From Hydractinia symbiolongicarpus (taxonomy: Eukaryota; Cnidaria; Hydrozoa; Anthoathecata; Hydractiniidae), in NCBI RefSeq assembly GCF_029227915.1, contig NC_079876.1, forward strand, positions 2,978,001 through 3,042,000: DNA of 64,000 bases, written 5' to 3'. Below are positions 33,567-45,417 of the stretch, piece by piece. The first letter of the stretch is position 1; each line of letters starts with the position of its first letter. The translations under genes and the position numbers were made by a program. A model generated the notes under the pieces. The model ran no database searches. It saw nothing but the letters and a program-made list of their open reading frames with translations, and was not told where the DNA came from.

Positions 33567-34174
33567 ATGAGTTTACTCCCTGGGTACTTTCTTTGTATAC
33601 TTTTGACTATACGGGCCGAGTCCGGGATTTACGGGAAGTTGCGGGTTTTCGTTTGCCGGCGTTTAAACTTCTTTTATTCAGCGTCTTATCAAAAATGAAA
33701 ACATTTTTAAAAACTACAAGTCTCATGGGCTTTAGTGGTGAAATAATAATTTAAAAAATCGTTCGGGAAATGAGTTTACAACCTGGGTACTTTCTTTGTA
33801 TACTTTTGACTATACGGGCCGAGTCCGGGATTTACGGGAAATTGCGGGTTTTCGTTTGCCGGCGATTAAACTTCTTTTATTCAGCGTCTCATCAAAAATG
33901 AAAACATTTTTAAAAACTACAAGTCTCATGGGCTTTAGTGGTGAAATAATAATTTAAAAAATCGTTAGGGAAATGCGTTTACTCCCTGGGTACTTTCTTT
34001 GTATATTTTGACTATACGGGCCGAGTCCGGGATTTACGGGAAATCGCAAGTTTTCGTTTGCCGGCGATTAAACTTCTTTCATTCAGCGTCTCATCAAAAA
34101 TGAAAACAATTTTAAAAACTATAAGTCTCATGGGTTTTAGTGGTGAAATAATAATTTAAAAAATCGTTCGGGAA

Positions 34175-34366
34175 ATGAGTTTACATCCCGGGTACTTTCT
34201 TTACTATACGGGCCGAGTCCGGGATTTACGGGAAATTGCAGGTTTTCGTTTGCCGGCGAATAAACTTCTCTTTTTCAGCGTCTCATCAAAATTGAAAACA
34301 TTTTTGAAAACTACAAGTCTCATGCGTTTTAGTGGTGAAAAAATATTTTAAAAAATCGTTCGGGAA
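34175..34366. repeat. 192-bp variant monomer, type 1
   Basis: Type 1 deletion without the extra base loss. It lies four monomers after the previous short monomer in the same HOR and its partner is at 37587-37778. Confidence 0.88.
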
Positions 34367-35582
34367 ATGAGTTTACTCCCTGGGTACTTTCTTTGTATAC
34401 TTTTGACTATACAGGCCGAGTCCGGGATTTACGGGAAGTCGCGGGTTTTCGTTTGCCGGCGTTTAAACTTCTTTTATTCAGCGTCTTATCAAAAATGAAA
34501 ACATTTTTAAAAACTACAAGTCTCATGGGCTTTAGTGGTGAAATAATAATTTAAAAAATCGTTCGGGAAATGAGTTTACAACCTGGGTACTTTCTTTGTA
34601 TACTTTTGACTATACCGGCCGAGTCCGGGATTTACGGGAAATTGCGGGTTTTCGTTTGCCGGCGATTAAACTTCTTTTATTCAGCGTCTCATCAAAAATG
34701 AAAACATTTTTAAAAACTACAAGTCTCATGCGTTTTAGTGGTGAAAAAATAATTTAAAACATCGTTCGGGAAATGAGTTTACTCCCTGGGTACTTTCTTT
34801 GTATATTTTGACTATACGGGCCGAGTCCGGGATTTACGGGAAATCGCAAGTTTTCGTTTGCCGGCGATTAAACTTCTTTCATTCAGCGTCTCATCAAAAA
34901 TGAACACATTTTTAAAAACTACAAGTCTCATGCGTTTTAGTGGTGAAATAATAATTTAAAAAATCGTTTGGGAAATTAGTTTACTCCCTGGATACTTTCT
35001 TTGTATACTTTTGACTATACGGGCCGAATCCGGGATTTACGGGAAATCGCAGGTTTTCGTTTGCCGGCGATTAAACTTCTTTTATTCAGCGTCTCATGAA
35101 AAATGAAAACATTTTTGAAAACTACAAGTCTCATGCGTTTCAGTGGTGAAAAAATAATTTAAAAAATCGTTAGGGAAATGCGTTTACTCCCTGGGTACTT
35201 TCTTTGTATATTTTGACTATACGGGCCGAGTCCGGGATTTACGGGAAATCGCAAGTTTTCGTTTGCCGGCGATTAAACTTCTTTCATTCAGCGTCTCATC
35301 AAAAATGAACACATTTTTGAAAACTACAAGTCTCATGCGTTTTAGTGGTGAAAATATAATTTAAAAAATCGTTCGGGAAATGAGTTTACTCCCTGGGTAC
35401 TTTCTTTGTATACTTTTAACTATGCGGGCCGAGTCCGGGATTTACGGGAAGTCGCGGGTTTTCGTTTGCCGGCGATTAAACTTCTTTTATTCAGCGTCTC
35501 ATCAAAAATGGAAACATTTTTAAAAACTGCAAGTCTCATGGGCTTTAGTGGTGAAATAATAATTTAAAAAATAGTTCGGGAA

Positions 35583-35774
35583 ATGAGTTTACACCCTGGG
35601 TAATTTCTTTGAATACTTTTAAATATACGGGCTGAGTCCGGGATTTACGGGAAATCGCAGGTTTTCGTTTGCCGGCGATTAAACTTCTTTCATTCAGCGT
35701 CTCATCAAAAATGAAAAACTACAAGTCTCATGCGTTTCAGTGGTGAAAAAATAATTTAAAAAATCGTTAGGGAA
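35583..35774. repeat. 192-bp variant monomer, type 2 (independent 11-bp deletion)
   Basis: ATGAAAAACTACAAG replaces ATGAAAACATTTTTGAAAACTACAAG, removing 11 bases between the two GAAAAC repeats. This is a different site from the type 1 deletion yet gives the same length. Further copies are at 38995-39186 and 39592-39783. It removes the AAAAATG/CATTTTT dyad. Confidence 0.88.
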
Positions 35775-36787
35775 ATGCGTTTACTCCCTGGGTACTTTCT
35801 TTGTATATTTTGACTATACGGGCCGAGTCCGGGATTTACGGGAAATCGCAAGTTTTCGTTTGCCGGCGATTAAACTTCTTTCATTCAGCGTCTCATCAAA
35901 AATGAACACATTTTTGAAAACTACAAGTCTCATGCGTTTTAGTGGTGAAAATATAATTTAAAAAATCGTTCGGGAAATGAGTTTACTCCCTGGGTACTTT
36001 CTTTGTATACTTTTGATTATACGGGCCGAGTCCGGGATTTATAGGAAATCGCGGATTTTCGTTTGCCGGCGATTAAACTTCTTATATTCAGCGTCCCATC
36101 AAATATGAAAATATTTTTGAAAACTACAAGTCTCATGCGTTTAGTGGTAAAAAAAAAATATAAAAAATCGTTCGGGAAATGAGTTTACTCACAGGGTACT
36201 TTCTTTGTTTACATTCGACTATACGGGCCAAGCCCGGGATTTACGGGAAATCGCGGGATTTCGTTTGCAGGCGATTAAACCTCTTTCATTAAGCGTCTCA
36301 TCAAAAATGAAAACATTTTTGAAAACTACAAGTCTCATGCGTTGTAGTGGTGAAAAAATAATTTAAAAAATCGTTCGGAAAATGAGTTTACTCCCTGGGT
36401 ACTTTCTTTGTATACTTTTGACTATACGGGCCGAGTCCGGGGTTTACGGGAAATGGCGGGTTTTTGTTTGCCGGCGATTAAACTTCTTTCATTCAGCGTC
36501 TCATCAAAAATGAGAACATTTTTAAAAACTACAAGTCTCATGCGTTGTAGTGGTGAGAAAATAATTTAAAAAATCGTTCGGAAAATGAGTTTACTCCCTG
36601 GGTAATTTCTTTGTATACTTTTGACTATACGGGCCGAGTCCGGGGTTTACGGGAAATAGCGGGTTTTCGTTTGCCGGCGATTAAACTTCTTTTATTCAGC
36701 GTCTCATCAAAAATGAAAACATTTTTAAAAACTATAAGTCTCATGGGTTTTAGTGGTGAAATAATAATTTAAAAAATCGTTCGGGAA

Positions 36788-36978
36788 ATGAGTTTACATC
36801 CCGGGTACTTTCTTTACTATACGGCCGAGTCCGGGATGTACGGGAAATTGCAGGTTTTCGTTTGCCGGCGAATAAACTTCTTTTATTCAGCGTCTCATTA
36901 AAATTGAAAACATTTTTGAAAACTACAAGTCTCATGCGTTTTAGTGGTGAAAAAATATTTTAAAAAATCGTTCGGGAA
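36788..36978. repeat. 191-bp variant monomer, type 1
   Basis: Second-copy partner of 33376-33566 at an offset of 3412, with the same extra single-base loss and GGATGTACGGG. Confidence 0.88.
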
Positions 36979-37586
36979 ATGAGTTTACTCCCTGGGTACT
37001 TTCTTTGTATACTTTTGACTATACGGGCCGAGTCCGGGATTTACGGGAAGTTGCGGGTTTTCGTTTGCCGGCGTTTAAACTTCTTTTATTCAGCGTCTTA
37101 TCAAAAATGAAAACATTTTTAAAAACTACAAGTCTCATGGGCTTTAGTGGTGAAATAATAATTTAAAAAATCGTTCGGGAAATGAGTTTACAACCTGGGT
37201 ACTTTCTTTGTATACTTTTGACTATACGGGCCGAGTCCGGGATTTACGGGAAATTGCGGGTTTTCGTTTGCCGGCGATTAAACTTCTTTTATTCAGCGTC
37301 TCATCAAAAATGAAAACATTTTTAAAAACTACAAGTCTCATGGGCTTTAGTGGTGAAATAATAATTTAAAAAATCGTTAGGGAAATGCGTTTACTCCCTG
37401 GGTACTTTCTTTGTATATTTTGACTATACGGGCCGAGTCCGGGATTTACGGGAAATCGCAAGTTTTCGTTTGCCGGCGATTAAACTTCTTTCATTCAGCG
37501 TCTCATCAAAAATGAAAACAATTTTAAAAACTATAAGTCTCATGGGTTTTAGTGGTGAAATAATAATTTAAAAAATCGTTCGGGAA

Positions 37587-37778
37587 ATGAGTTTACATCC
37601 CGGGTACTTTCTTTACTATACGGGCCGAGTCCGGGATTTACGGGAAATTGCAGGTTTTCGTTTGCCGGCGAATAAACTTCTTTTTTTCAGCGTCTCATCA
37701 AAATTGAAAACATTTTTGAAAACTACAAGTCTCATGCGTTTTAGTGGTGAAAAAATATTTTAAAAAATCGTTCGGGAA
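37587..37778. repeat. 192-bp variant monomer, type 1
   Basis: Second-copy partner of 34175-34366 at an offset of 3412. A T-run differs slightly between the two (CTTCTCTTTTTC versus CTTCTTTTTTTC). Confidence 0.88.
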
Positions 37779-38994
37779 ATGAGTTTACTCCCTGGGTACT
37801 TTCTTTGTATACTTTTGACTATACAGGCCGAGTCCGGGATTTACGGGAAGTCGCGGGTTTTCGTTTGCCGGCGTTTAAACTTCTTTTATTCAGCGTCTTA
37901 TCAAAAATGAAAACATTTTTAAAAACTACAAGTCTCATGGGCTTTAGTGGTGAAATAATAATTTAAAAAATCGTTCGGGAAATGAGTTTACAACCTGGGT
38001 ACTTTCTTTGTATACTTTTGACTATACCGGCCGAGTCCGGGATTTACGGGAAATTGCGGGTTTTCGTTTGCCGGCGATTAAACTTCTTTTATTCAGCGTC
38101 TCATCAAAAATGAAAACATTTTTAAAAACTACAAGTCTCATGCGTTTTAGTGGTGAAAAAATAATTTAAAACATCGTTCGGGAAATGAGTTTACTCCCTG
38201 GGTACTTTCTTTGTATATTTTGACTATACGGGCCGAGTCCGGGATTTACGGGAAATCGCAAGTTTTCGTTTGCCGGCGATTAAACTTCTTTCATTCAGCG
38301 TCTCATCAAAAATGAACACATTTTTAAAAACTACAAGTCTCATGCGTTTTAGTGGTGAAATAATAATTTAAAAAATCGTTTGGGAAATTAGTTTACTCCC
38401 TGGATACTTTCTTTGTATACTTTTGACTATACGGGCCGAATCCGGGATTTACGGGAAATCGCAGGTTTTCGTTTGCCGGCGATTAAACTTCTTTTATTCA
38501 GCGTCTCATGAAAAATGAAAACATTTTTGAAAACTACAAGTCTCATGCGTTTCAGTGGTGAAAAAATAATTTAAAAAATCGTTAGGGAAATGCGTTTACT
38601 CCCTGGGTACTTTCTTTGTATATTTTGACTATACGGGCCGAGTCCGGGATTTACGGGAAATCGCAAGTTTTCGTTTGCCGGCGATTAAACTTCTTTCATT
38701 CAGCGTCTCATCAAAAATGAACACATTTTTGAAAACTACAAGTCTCATGCGTTTTAGTGGTGAAAATATAATTTAAAAAATCGTTCGGGAAATGAGTTTA
38801 CTCCCTGGGTACTTTCTTTGTATACTTTTAACTATGCGGGCCGAGTCCGGGATTTACGGGAAGTCGCGGGTTTTCGTTTGCCGGCGATTAAACTTCTTTT
38901 ATTCAGCGTCTCATCAAAAATGGAAACATTTTTAAAAACTGCAAGTCTCATGGGCTTTAGTGGTGAAATAATAATTTAAAAAATAGTTCGGGAA

Positions 38995-39186
38995 ATGAGT
39001 TTACACCCTGGGTAATTTCTTTGAATACTTTTAAATATACGGGCTGAGTCCGGGATTTACGGGAAATCGCAGGTTTTCGTTTGCCGGCGATTAAACTTCT
39101 TTCATTCAGCGTCTCATCAAAAATGAAAAACTACAAGTCTCATGCGTTTCAGTGGTGAAAAAATAATTTAAAAAATCGTTAGGGAA
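38995..39186. repeat. 192-bp variant monomer, type 2
   Basis: Offset-3412 partner of 35583-35774, with the same deletion between the GAAAAC repeats and the same AATAGTTCGGG and GGGTAATTTC variants. Confidence 0.86.
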
Positions 39187-39363
39187 ATGCGTTTACTCCC
39201 TGGGTACTTTCTTTGTATATTTTGACTATACGGGCCGAGTCCGGGATTTACGGGAAATCGCAAGTTTTCGTTTGCCGGCGATTAAACTTCTTTCATTCAG
39301 CGTCTCATCAAAAATGAACACATTTTTGAAAACTACAAGTCTCATGCGTTTTAGTGGTGAAAA

Positions 39364-41765
39364 TATAATTTAAAAAATCGTTCGGGAAATGAGTTTACTC
39401 CCTGGGTACTTTCTTTGTATACTTTTAACTATACGGGCCGAGTCCGGGATTTACGGGAAGTCGCGGGTTTTCGTTTGCCGGCGATTAAACTTCTTTTATT
39501 CAGCGTCTCATCAAAAATGGAAACATTTTTAAAAACTACAAGTCTCATGGGCTTTAGTGGTGAAATAATAATTTAAAAAATAGTTCGGGAAATGAGTTTA
39601 CCCCCTGGGTAATTTCTTTGAATACTATTAAATATACGGGCCGAGTCCGGGATTTACGGGAAATCGCAGGTTTTCGTTTGCCGGCGATTAAACTTCTTTC
39701 ATTCAGCGTCTCATCAAAAATGAAAAACTACAAGTCCCATGCGTTTTAGTGGTGAAAAAATAATTTAAAAAATTGTTAGTGAAATGAGTTTACTCCCTGG
39801 GTACTTTCTTTGTATACTTTTAATTATATGGCCCGAGTCCGGTGTGTACGGGAAATGGCGGGTTTTCGTTTGCCGGCGATTAAACTTCTTTTATTCAGCG
39901 TCTCATCAAAAATGAAAACATTTTTGAAAACTACAAGTCTCATGCGTTTTAGTGGTGAAAAGATAATTTAAAAAATCGTTTTGGAAATGAGTTTACTCAC
40001 AGGGTACTTTCTTTGTATACATTCGACTACACGGGCCAAGCCCGGGATTTACAGGAAATCGCAGGTTTTCGTTTGCCGGGGATTAAACCACTTTCATTAA
40101 GCGTCTCATCAAAAATGAAAACATTTTTAAAAACTACAAGTCTCATGGGCTTTAGTGGTGAAAAAATAACTTAAAAAATCGTTTGGGAAATTAGTTTACT
40201 CCCTGGATACTTTCTTTGTATACTTTTGACTATACGGGCCGAATCCGGGATTTACGGGAAATCGCAGGTTTTCGTTTGCCGGCGATTAAACTTCTTTTAT
40301 TCAGCGTCTCATAAAAATGAAAACATTTTTGAAAACTACAAGTCTCATGCGTTTCAGTGGTGAAAAAATAAATTAAAAAATCGTTCGGGAAATGAGTTTA
40401 CTCCCTGGGTACTATCTTTGTATGCTTTTGACTATACGGGCCAAGCCCGGGATTTACGGGAAATCTCGGGTTTTCGTTTGCCGGCGATTAAACTTCTTTT
40501 ATTCAGCGTCTCATCAGAAATGAAAACATTTTTGAAAACTACAAGTCTTATGCCTTTTAGTGGTGAAAAAATAATTGAAAAAATCGTTCTGAAAATGAGT
40601 TTACTCACAGGGTACTTTCTTTGTATTCATTCGACTATACGGGCCAAGCCCGGGATTTACGGGAAATCGCGGGTTTTCGTTTGCCGGCGATTAAACCCCT
40701 TTCATTAAGCGTTTCATCAAAAATGAAAACATTTTTGAAAACTGCAAGTCTCATTCGTTTTAGTGGTGAGAAAAAAAATTAAAAAATCGTTCGGGAAATG
40801 AGTTTACTCCCTGGGTACTTTCTTTGTATACATTTGACTATACGGGCCAAGCCCGGGACTTACAGGAAATCGCAGGATTTCGTTTGCCGGCGATTAAACC
40901 TCTTTTATTAAGCGTGTCATCAAAAATGAAAAGATTTTTGAAAACTGCAAGTCTCATGGGGTTTAGTGGTGAAATAATAATTTAAAAAATCGTTCGGGAA
41001 ATGAGTTTACAACCTGGGTACTTTCTTTGTATACTTTTGACTATACGGGCCGAGTCCGGGATTTACGGGAAATTGCGGGTTTTCGTTTGCCGGCAATTAA
41101 ACTTCTTTTATTCAGCGTCTCATCAAAAATGAAAACATTTTTAAAAACTACAAGTCTCATGCGTTTTAGTGGTGAAAAAATAATTTAAAGAATCGTTCGG
41201 GAAATGAGTTTACTCCCTGGGTACTTTCTTTGTATACTTTTGACTATGCGGGCCGAGTCCGGGGTTTACGGGAAATGGCGGGTTTTCGTTTGCCGGCGAT
41301 TAAACTTCTTTTATTCAGCGTCTCATCAAAAATTAAAACATTTTTGAAAACTACAAGTCTCATTCGTTTTAGTGGTGAAAAAAAAAATTAAAAAATCATT
41401 CGGGAAATGAGTTTACTCCCTGGGTACTTTCTTTGTATACATTTGACTATACGGGCCAAGCCCGGGATTTACAGGAAATCGCAGGATTTCGTTTGCCGGC
41501 GATTAAACCTCTTTTATTAAGCGTGTCATCAAAAATGAAAAGATTTTTGAAAACTGCAAGTCTCATGGGATTTAGTGGTGAAATAATAATTTAAAAAATC
41601 GTTCGGGAAATGAGTTTACAACCTGGGTACTTTCTTTGTATACTTTTGATTATACGGGCCGAGTCCGGGATTTACGGGAAATTGCGGGTTTTCGTTTGCC
41701 GGCAATTAAACTTCTTTTATTCAGCGTCTCATCAAAAATGAAAACATTTTTAAAAACTACAAGTC
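39364..41765. repeat. Satellite, transition sequence shared with 55.4 and 60.1 kb
   Basis: Twelve monomers. Marker order is GTATATTTTGAC (upstream, 39.2 kb), AATAGTTCGGG, CGAGTCCGGTGTGTACGGG (about 39835), GACTACACGGGCC (about 40024), CCTGGATAC, TTTGTATGCTTTTG (about 40416), AAATCTCGGG and GTCTTATGCC. The same order follows from 55.43 kb and from 60.1 kb. About 40120-41270 also matches 41744-42893 (offset 1624, eight monomers). Confidence 0.83.
39592..39783. repeat. 192-bp variant monomer, type 2, third copy
   Basis: Three monomers downstream of the previous one and outside the second 3412-bp unit. It has the same deletion but the start reads ACCCCCTGGG. Homologous monomers at 55607, 59459 and 60270 keep the full dyad, so the deletion is specific to the 35-39 kb lineage. 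Confidence 0.85.
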
Positions 41766-44700
41766 TCATGGGCTTTAGTGGTGAAATAATAATTTAAATA
41801 ATCGTTTGGGAAATCAGTTTACTCCCTGGATACTTTCTTTGTATACTTTTGACTATACGGGCCGAATCCGGGATTTACGGGAAATCGCAGGTTTTCGTTT
41901 GCCGGCGATTAAACTTCTTTTATTCAGCGTCTCATGAAAAATGAAAACATTTTTGAAAACTACAAGTCTCATGCGTTTCAGTGGTGAAAAAATAAATTAA
42001 AAAATCGTTCGGGAAATGAGTTTACTCCCTGGGTACTATCTTTGTATGCTTTTGACTATACGGGCCAAGCCCGGGATTTACGGGAAATCTCGGGTTTTCG
42101 TTTGCCGGCCATTAAACTTCTTTTATTCAGCGTCTCATCAGAAATGAAAACATTTTTGAAAACTACAAGTCTTATGCCTTTTAGTGGTGAAAAAATAATT
42201 GAAAAAATCGTTCTGAAAATGAGTTTACTCACAGGGTACTTTCTTTGTATTCATTCGACTATACGGGCCAAGCCCGGGATTTACGGGAAATCGCGGGTTT
42301 TCGTTTGCCGGCGATTAAACCTCTTTCATTAAGCGTTTCATCAAAAATGAAAACATTTTTGAAAACTACAAGTCTCATTCGTTTTAGTGGTGAGAAAAAA
42401 AATTAAAAAATCGTTCGGGAAATGAGTTTACTCCCTGGGTACTTTCTTTGTATAGATTTGACTATACGGGCCAAGCCCGGGACTTACAGGAAATCGCAGG
42501 ATTTCGTTTGCCGGCGATTAAACCTCTTTTATTAAGCGTGTCATCAAAAATGAAAAGATTTTTGAAAACTGCAAGTCTCATGGGATTTAGTGGTGAAATA
42601 ATAATTTAAAAAATCGTTCGGGAAATGAGTTTACAACCTGGGTACTTTCTTTGTATACTTTTGACTATACGGGCCGAGTCCGGGATTTACGGGAAATTGC
42701 GGGTTTTCGTTTGCCGGCAATTAAACTTCTTTTATTCAGCGTCTCATCAAAATGAAAACATTTTTAAAAACTACAAGTCTTATGCGTTTTAGTGGTGAAA
42801 AAATAATTTAAAGAATCGTTCGGGATATGAGTTTACTCCCTGGGTACTTTCTTTGTATACTTTTGACTATGCGGGCCGAGTCCGGGGTTTACGGGAAATC
42901 TCGGGTTTTCGTTTGCCGGCGATTAAACTTCTTTTATTCAGCGTCTCATCAGAAATGAAAACATTTTTGAAAACTACAAGTCTTATGCCTTTTAGTGGTG
43001 AAAAAATAATTGAAAAAATCGTTCTGAAAATGAGTTTACTCACAGGGTACTTTCTTTGTATTCATTCGACTATACGGGCCAAGCCCGGGATTTACGGGAA
43101 ATCGCGGGTTTTCGTTTGCCGGCGATTAAACCTCTTTCATTAAGCGTTTCATCAAAAATGAAAACATTTTTGAAAACTACAAGTCTCATTCGTTTTAGTG
43201 GTGAGAAAAAAAATTAAAAAATCGTTCGGGAAATGAGTTTACTCCCTGGGTACTTTCTTTGTATACATTTGACTATACGGGCCAAGCCCGGGACTTACAG
43301 GAAATCGCAGGATTTCGTTTGCCGGCGATTAAACCTCTTTTATTAAGCGTGTCATCAAAAATGAAAAGATTTTTGAAAACTGCAAGTCTCATGGGATTTA
43401 GTGGTGAAATAATAATTTAAAAAATCGTTCGGGAAATGAGTTTACAACCTGGGTACTTTCTTTGTATACTTTTGACTATACGGGACGAGCCCGGGATTTA
43501 CGGGAAATTGCGGGTTTTCGTTTGCCGGCAATTAAACTTCTTTTATTCAGCGTCTCATCAAAAATGAAAACATTTTTAAAAACTACAAGTCTCATGCGTT
43601 TTAGTGGTGAAAAAATAATTTAAAGAATCGTTCGGGAAATGCGTTTACTCCCTGGGTATTTTCTTTGTATACTTTTGACTATGCGGGCCGAGTCCGGGGT
43701 TTACGGGAAATGGCGGGTTTTCGTTTGCCGGCGATTAAACTTCTTTTATTCAGCGTCTCATCAAAAATGAAAACATTTTTAAAAACTACAAGTCTCATGG
43801 GCTTTAGTGGTGAAATAATAATTTAAAAAATCGTTAGGGAAATGCGTTTACTCCCTGGGTACTTTCTTTGTATATTTTGACTATACGGGCCAAGCCCGGG
43901 ATTTACGGGAAATCGCGGGTTTTCGTTTGCCGGCGATTAAACCTCTTTCATTAAGCGTTTCATCAAAAATGAAAACATTTTTGAAAACTACAAGTCTCAT
44001 TCGTTTTAGTGGTGAAAAAAAAAATTAAAAAATCGTTCGGGAAATGAGTTTACTCCCTGGGTACTTTCTTTGTATACATTTGACTATACGGGCCAAGCCC
44101 GGGATTTACAGGAAATCGCAGGATTTCGTTTGCCGGCGATTAAACCTCTTTTATTAAGCGTGTCATCAAAAATGAAAAGATTTTTGAAAACTGCAAGTCT
44201 CATGGGATTTAGTGGTGAAATAATAATTTAAAAAATCGTTCGGGAAATGAGTTTACAACCTGGGTACTTTCTTTGTATACTTTTGATTATACGGGCCGAG
44301 TCCGGGATTTACGGGAAATTGCGGGTTTTCGTTTGCCGGCAATTAAACTTCTTTTATTCAGCGTCTCATCAAAAATGAAAACATTTTTAAAAACTACAAG
44401 TCTCATGGGCTTTAGTGGTGAAATAATAATTTAAATAATCGTTTGGGAAATCAGTTTACTCCCTGGATACTTTCTTTGTATACTTTTGACTATACGGGCC
44501 GAATCCGGGATTTACGGGAAATCGCAGGTTTTCGTTTGCCGGCGATTAAACTTCTTTTATTCAGCGTCTCATGAAAAATGAAAACATTTTTGAAAACTAC
44601 AAGTCTCATGCGTTTCAGTGGTGAAAAAATAAATTAAAAAATCGTTCGGGAAATGAGTTTACTCCCTGGGTACTATATTTGTATGCTTTTGACTATACGG

Positions 44701-45417
44701 GCCAAGCCCGGGATTTACGGGAAATCTCGGGTTTTCGTTTGCCGGCCATTAATCTTCTTTTATTCAGCGTCTCATCAGAAATGAAAACATTTTTGAAAAC
44801 TACAAGTCTTATGCCTTTTAGTGGTGAAAAAATAATTGAAAAAATCGTTCTGAAAATGAGTTTACTCACAGGGTACTTTCTTTGTATTCATTCGACTATA
44901 CGGGCCAAGCCCGGGATTTACGGGAAATCGCGGGTTTTCGTTTGCCGGCGATTAAACCTCTTTCATTAAGCGTTTCATCAAAAATGAAAACAATTTTGAA
45001 AACTACAAGTCTCATTCGTTTTAGTGGTGAGAAAAAAAATTAAAAAATCGTTCGGGAAATGAGTTTACTCCCTGGGTACTTTCTTTGTATAGATTTGACT
45101 ATACGGGCCAAGCCTGGGACTTACAGGAAATCGCAGGATTTCGTTTGCCGGCGATTAAACCTCTTTTATTAAGCGTGTCATCAAAAATGAAAAGATTTTT
45201 GAAAACTGCAAGTCTCATGGGATTTAGTGGTGAAATAATAATTTAAAAAATCGTTCGGGAAATGAGTTTACAACCTGGGTACTTCCTTTGTATACTTTTG
45301 ACTATACGGGCCGAGTCCGGGATTTACGGGAAATTGCGGGTTTTCGTTTGCCGGCAATTAAACTTCTTTTATTCAGCGTCTCATCAAAAATGAAAACATT
45401 TTTAAAAACTACAAGTC
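41766..45417. repeat. 18-monomer HOR, 3652 bp, copy 1
   Basis: Eighteen monomers (3654 less two bases: TCATCAAAATG near 42750 and TGTATATTTTG near 43872). It matches the next 3652 bp almost base for base; I noticed only isolated changes such as GTCTTATGCG at about 42777 versus GTCTCATGCG at 46429. Within it, about 42042-42332 resembles 44679-44969 at 2637 bp (13 monomers), an older internal duplication. Confidence 0.92.

Larger units (their letters stand above)
32540..35951. repeat. 17-monomer HOR, 3412 bp, copy 1
   Basis: About 17 monomers. The unit is shorter than 17 x 203 because it includes two type 1 short monomers, one type 2 short monomer (35583-35774) and several TGTATATTTTGAC copies lacking one base. 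The following 3412 bp match it closely. TTTATAGGAAATCGCGG at about 32627 pairs with about 36039. Confidence 0.9.
35952..39363. repeat. 17-monomer HOR, 3412 bp, copy 2
   Basis: Repeat of 32540-35951 at a constant offset of 3412. Only isolated differences were noticed by eye, for example AATCTTCTCTTT versus TTCTTTTTTT near 34268/37680. Such identity over 3.4 kb implies a recent duplication, or an assembly artefact that read depth could test. Confidence 0.9.

Noticed and set aside
40360-40380. Polyadenylation-like AATAAA in the AAAAAATAAATTAAAA linker variant (also about 41990, 44630, 45650, 48280, 56395, 61065)
   Set aside because: It is an A/T-rich linker variant without any associated transcript unit; chance is sufficient.
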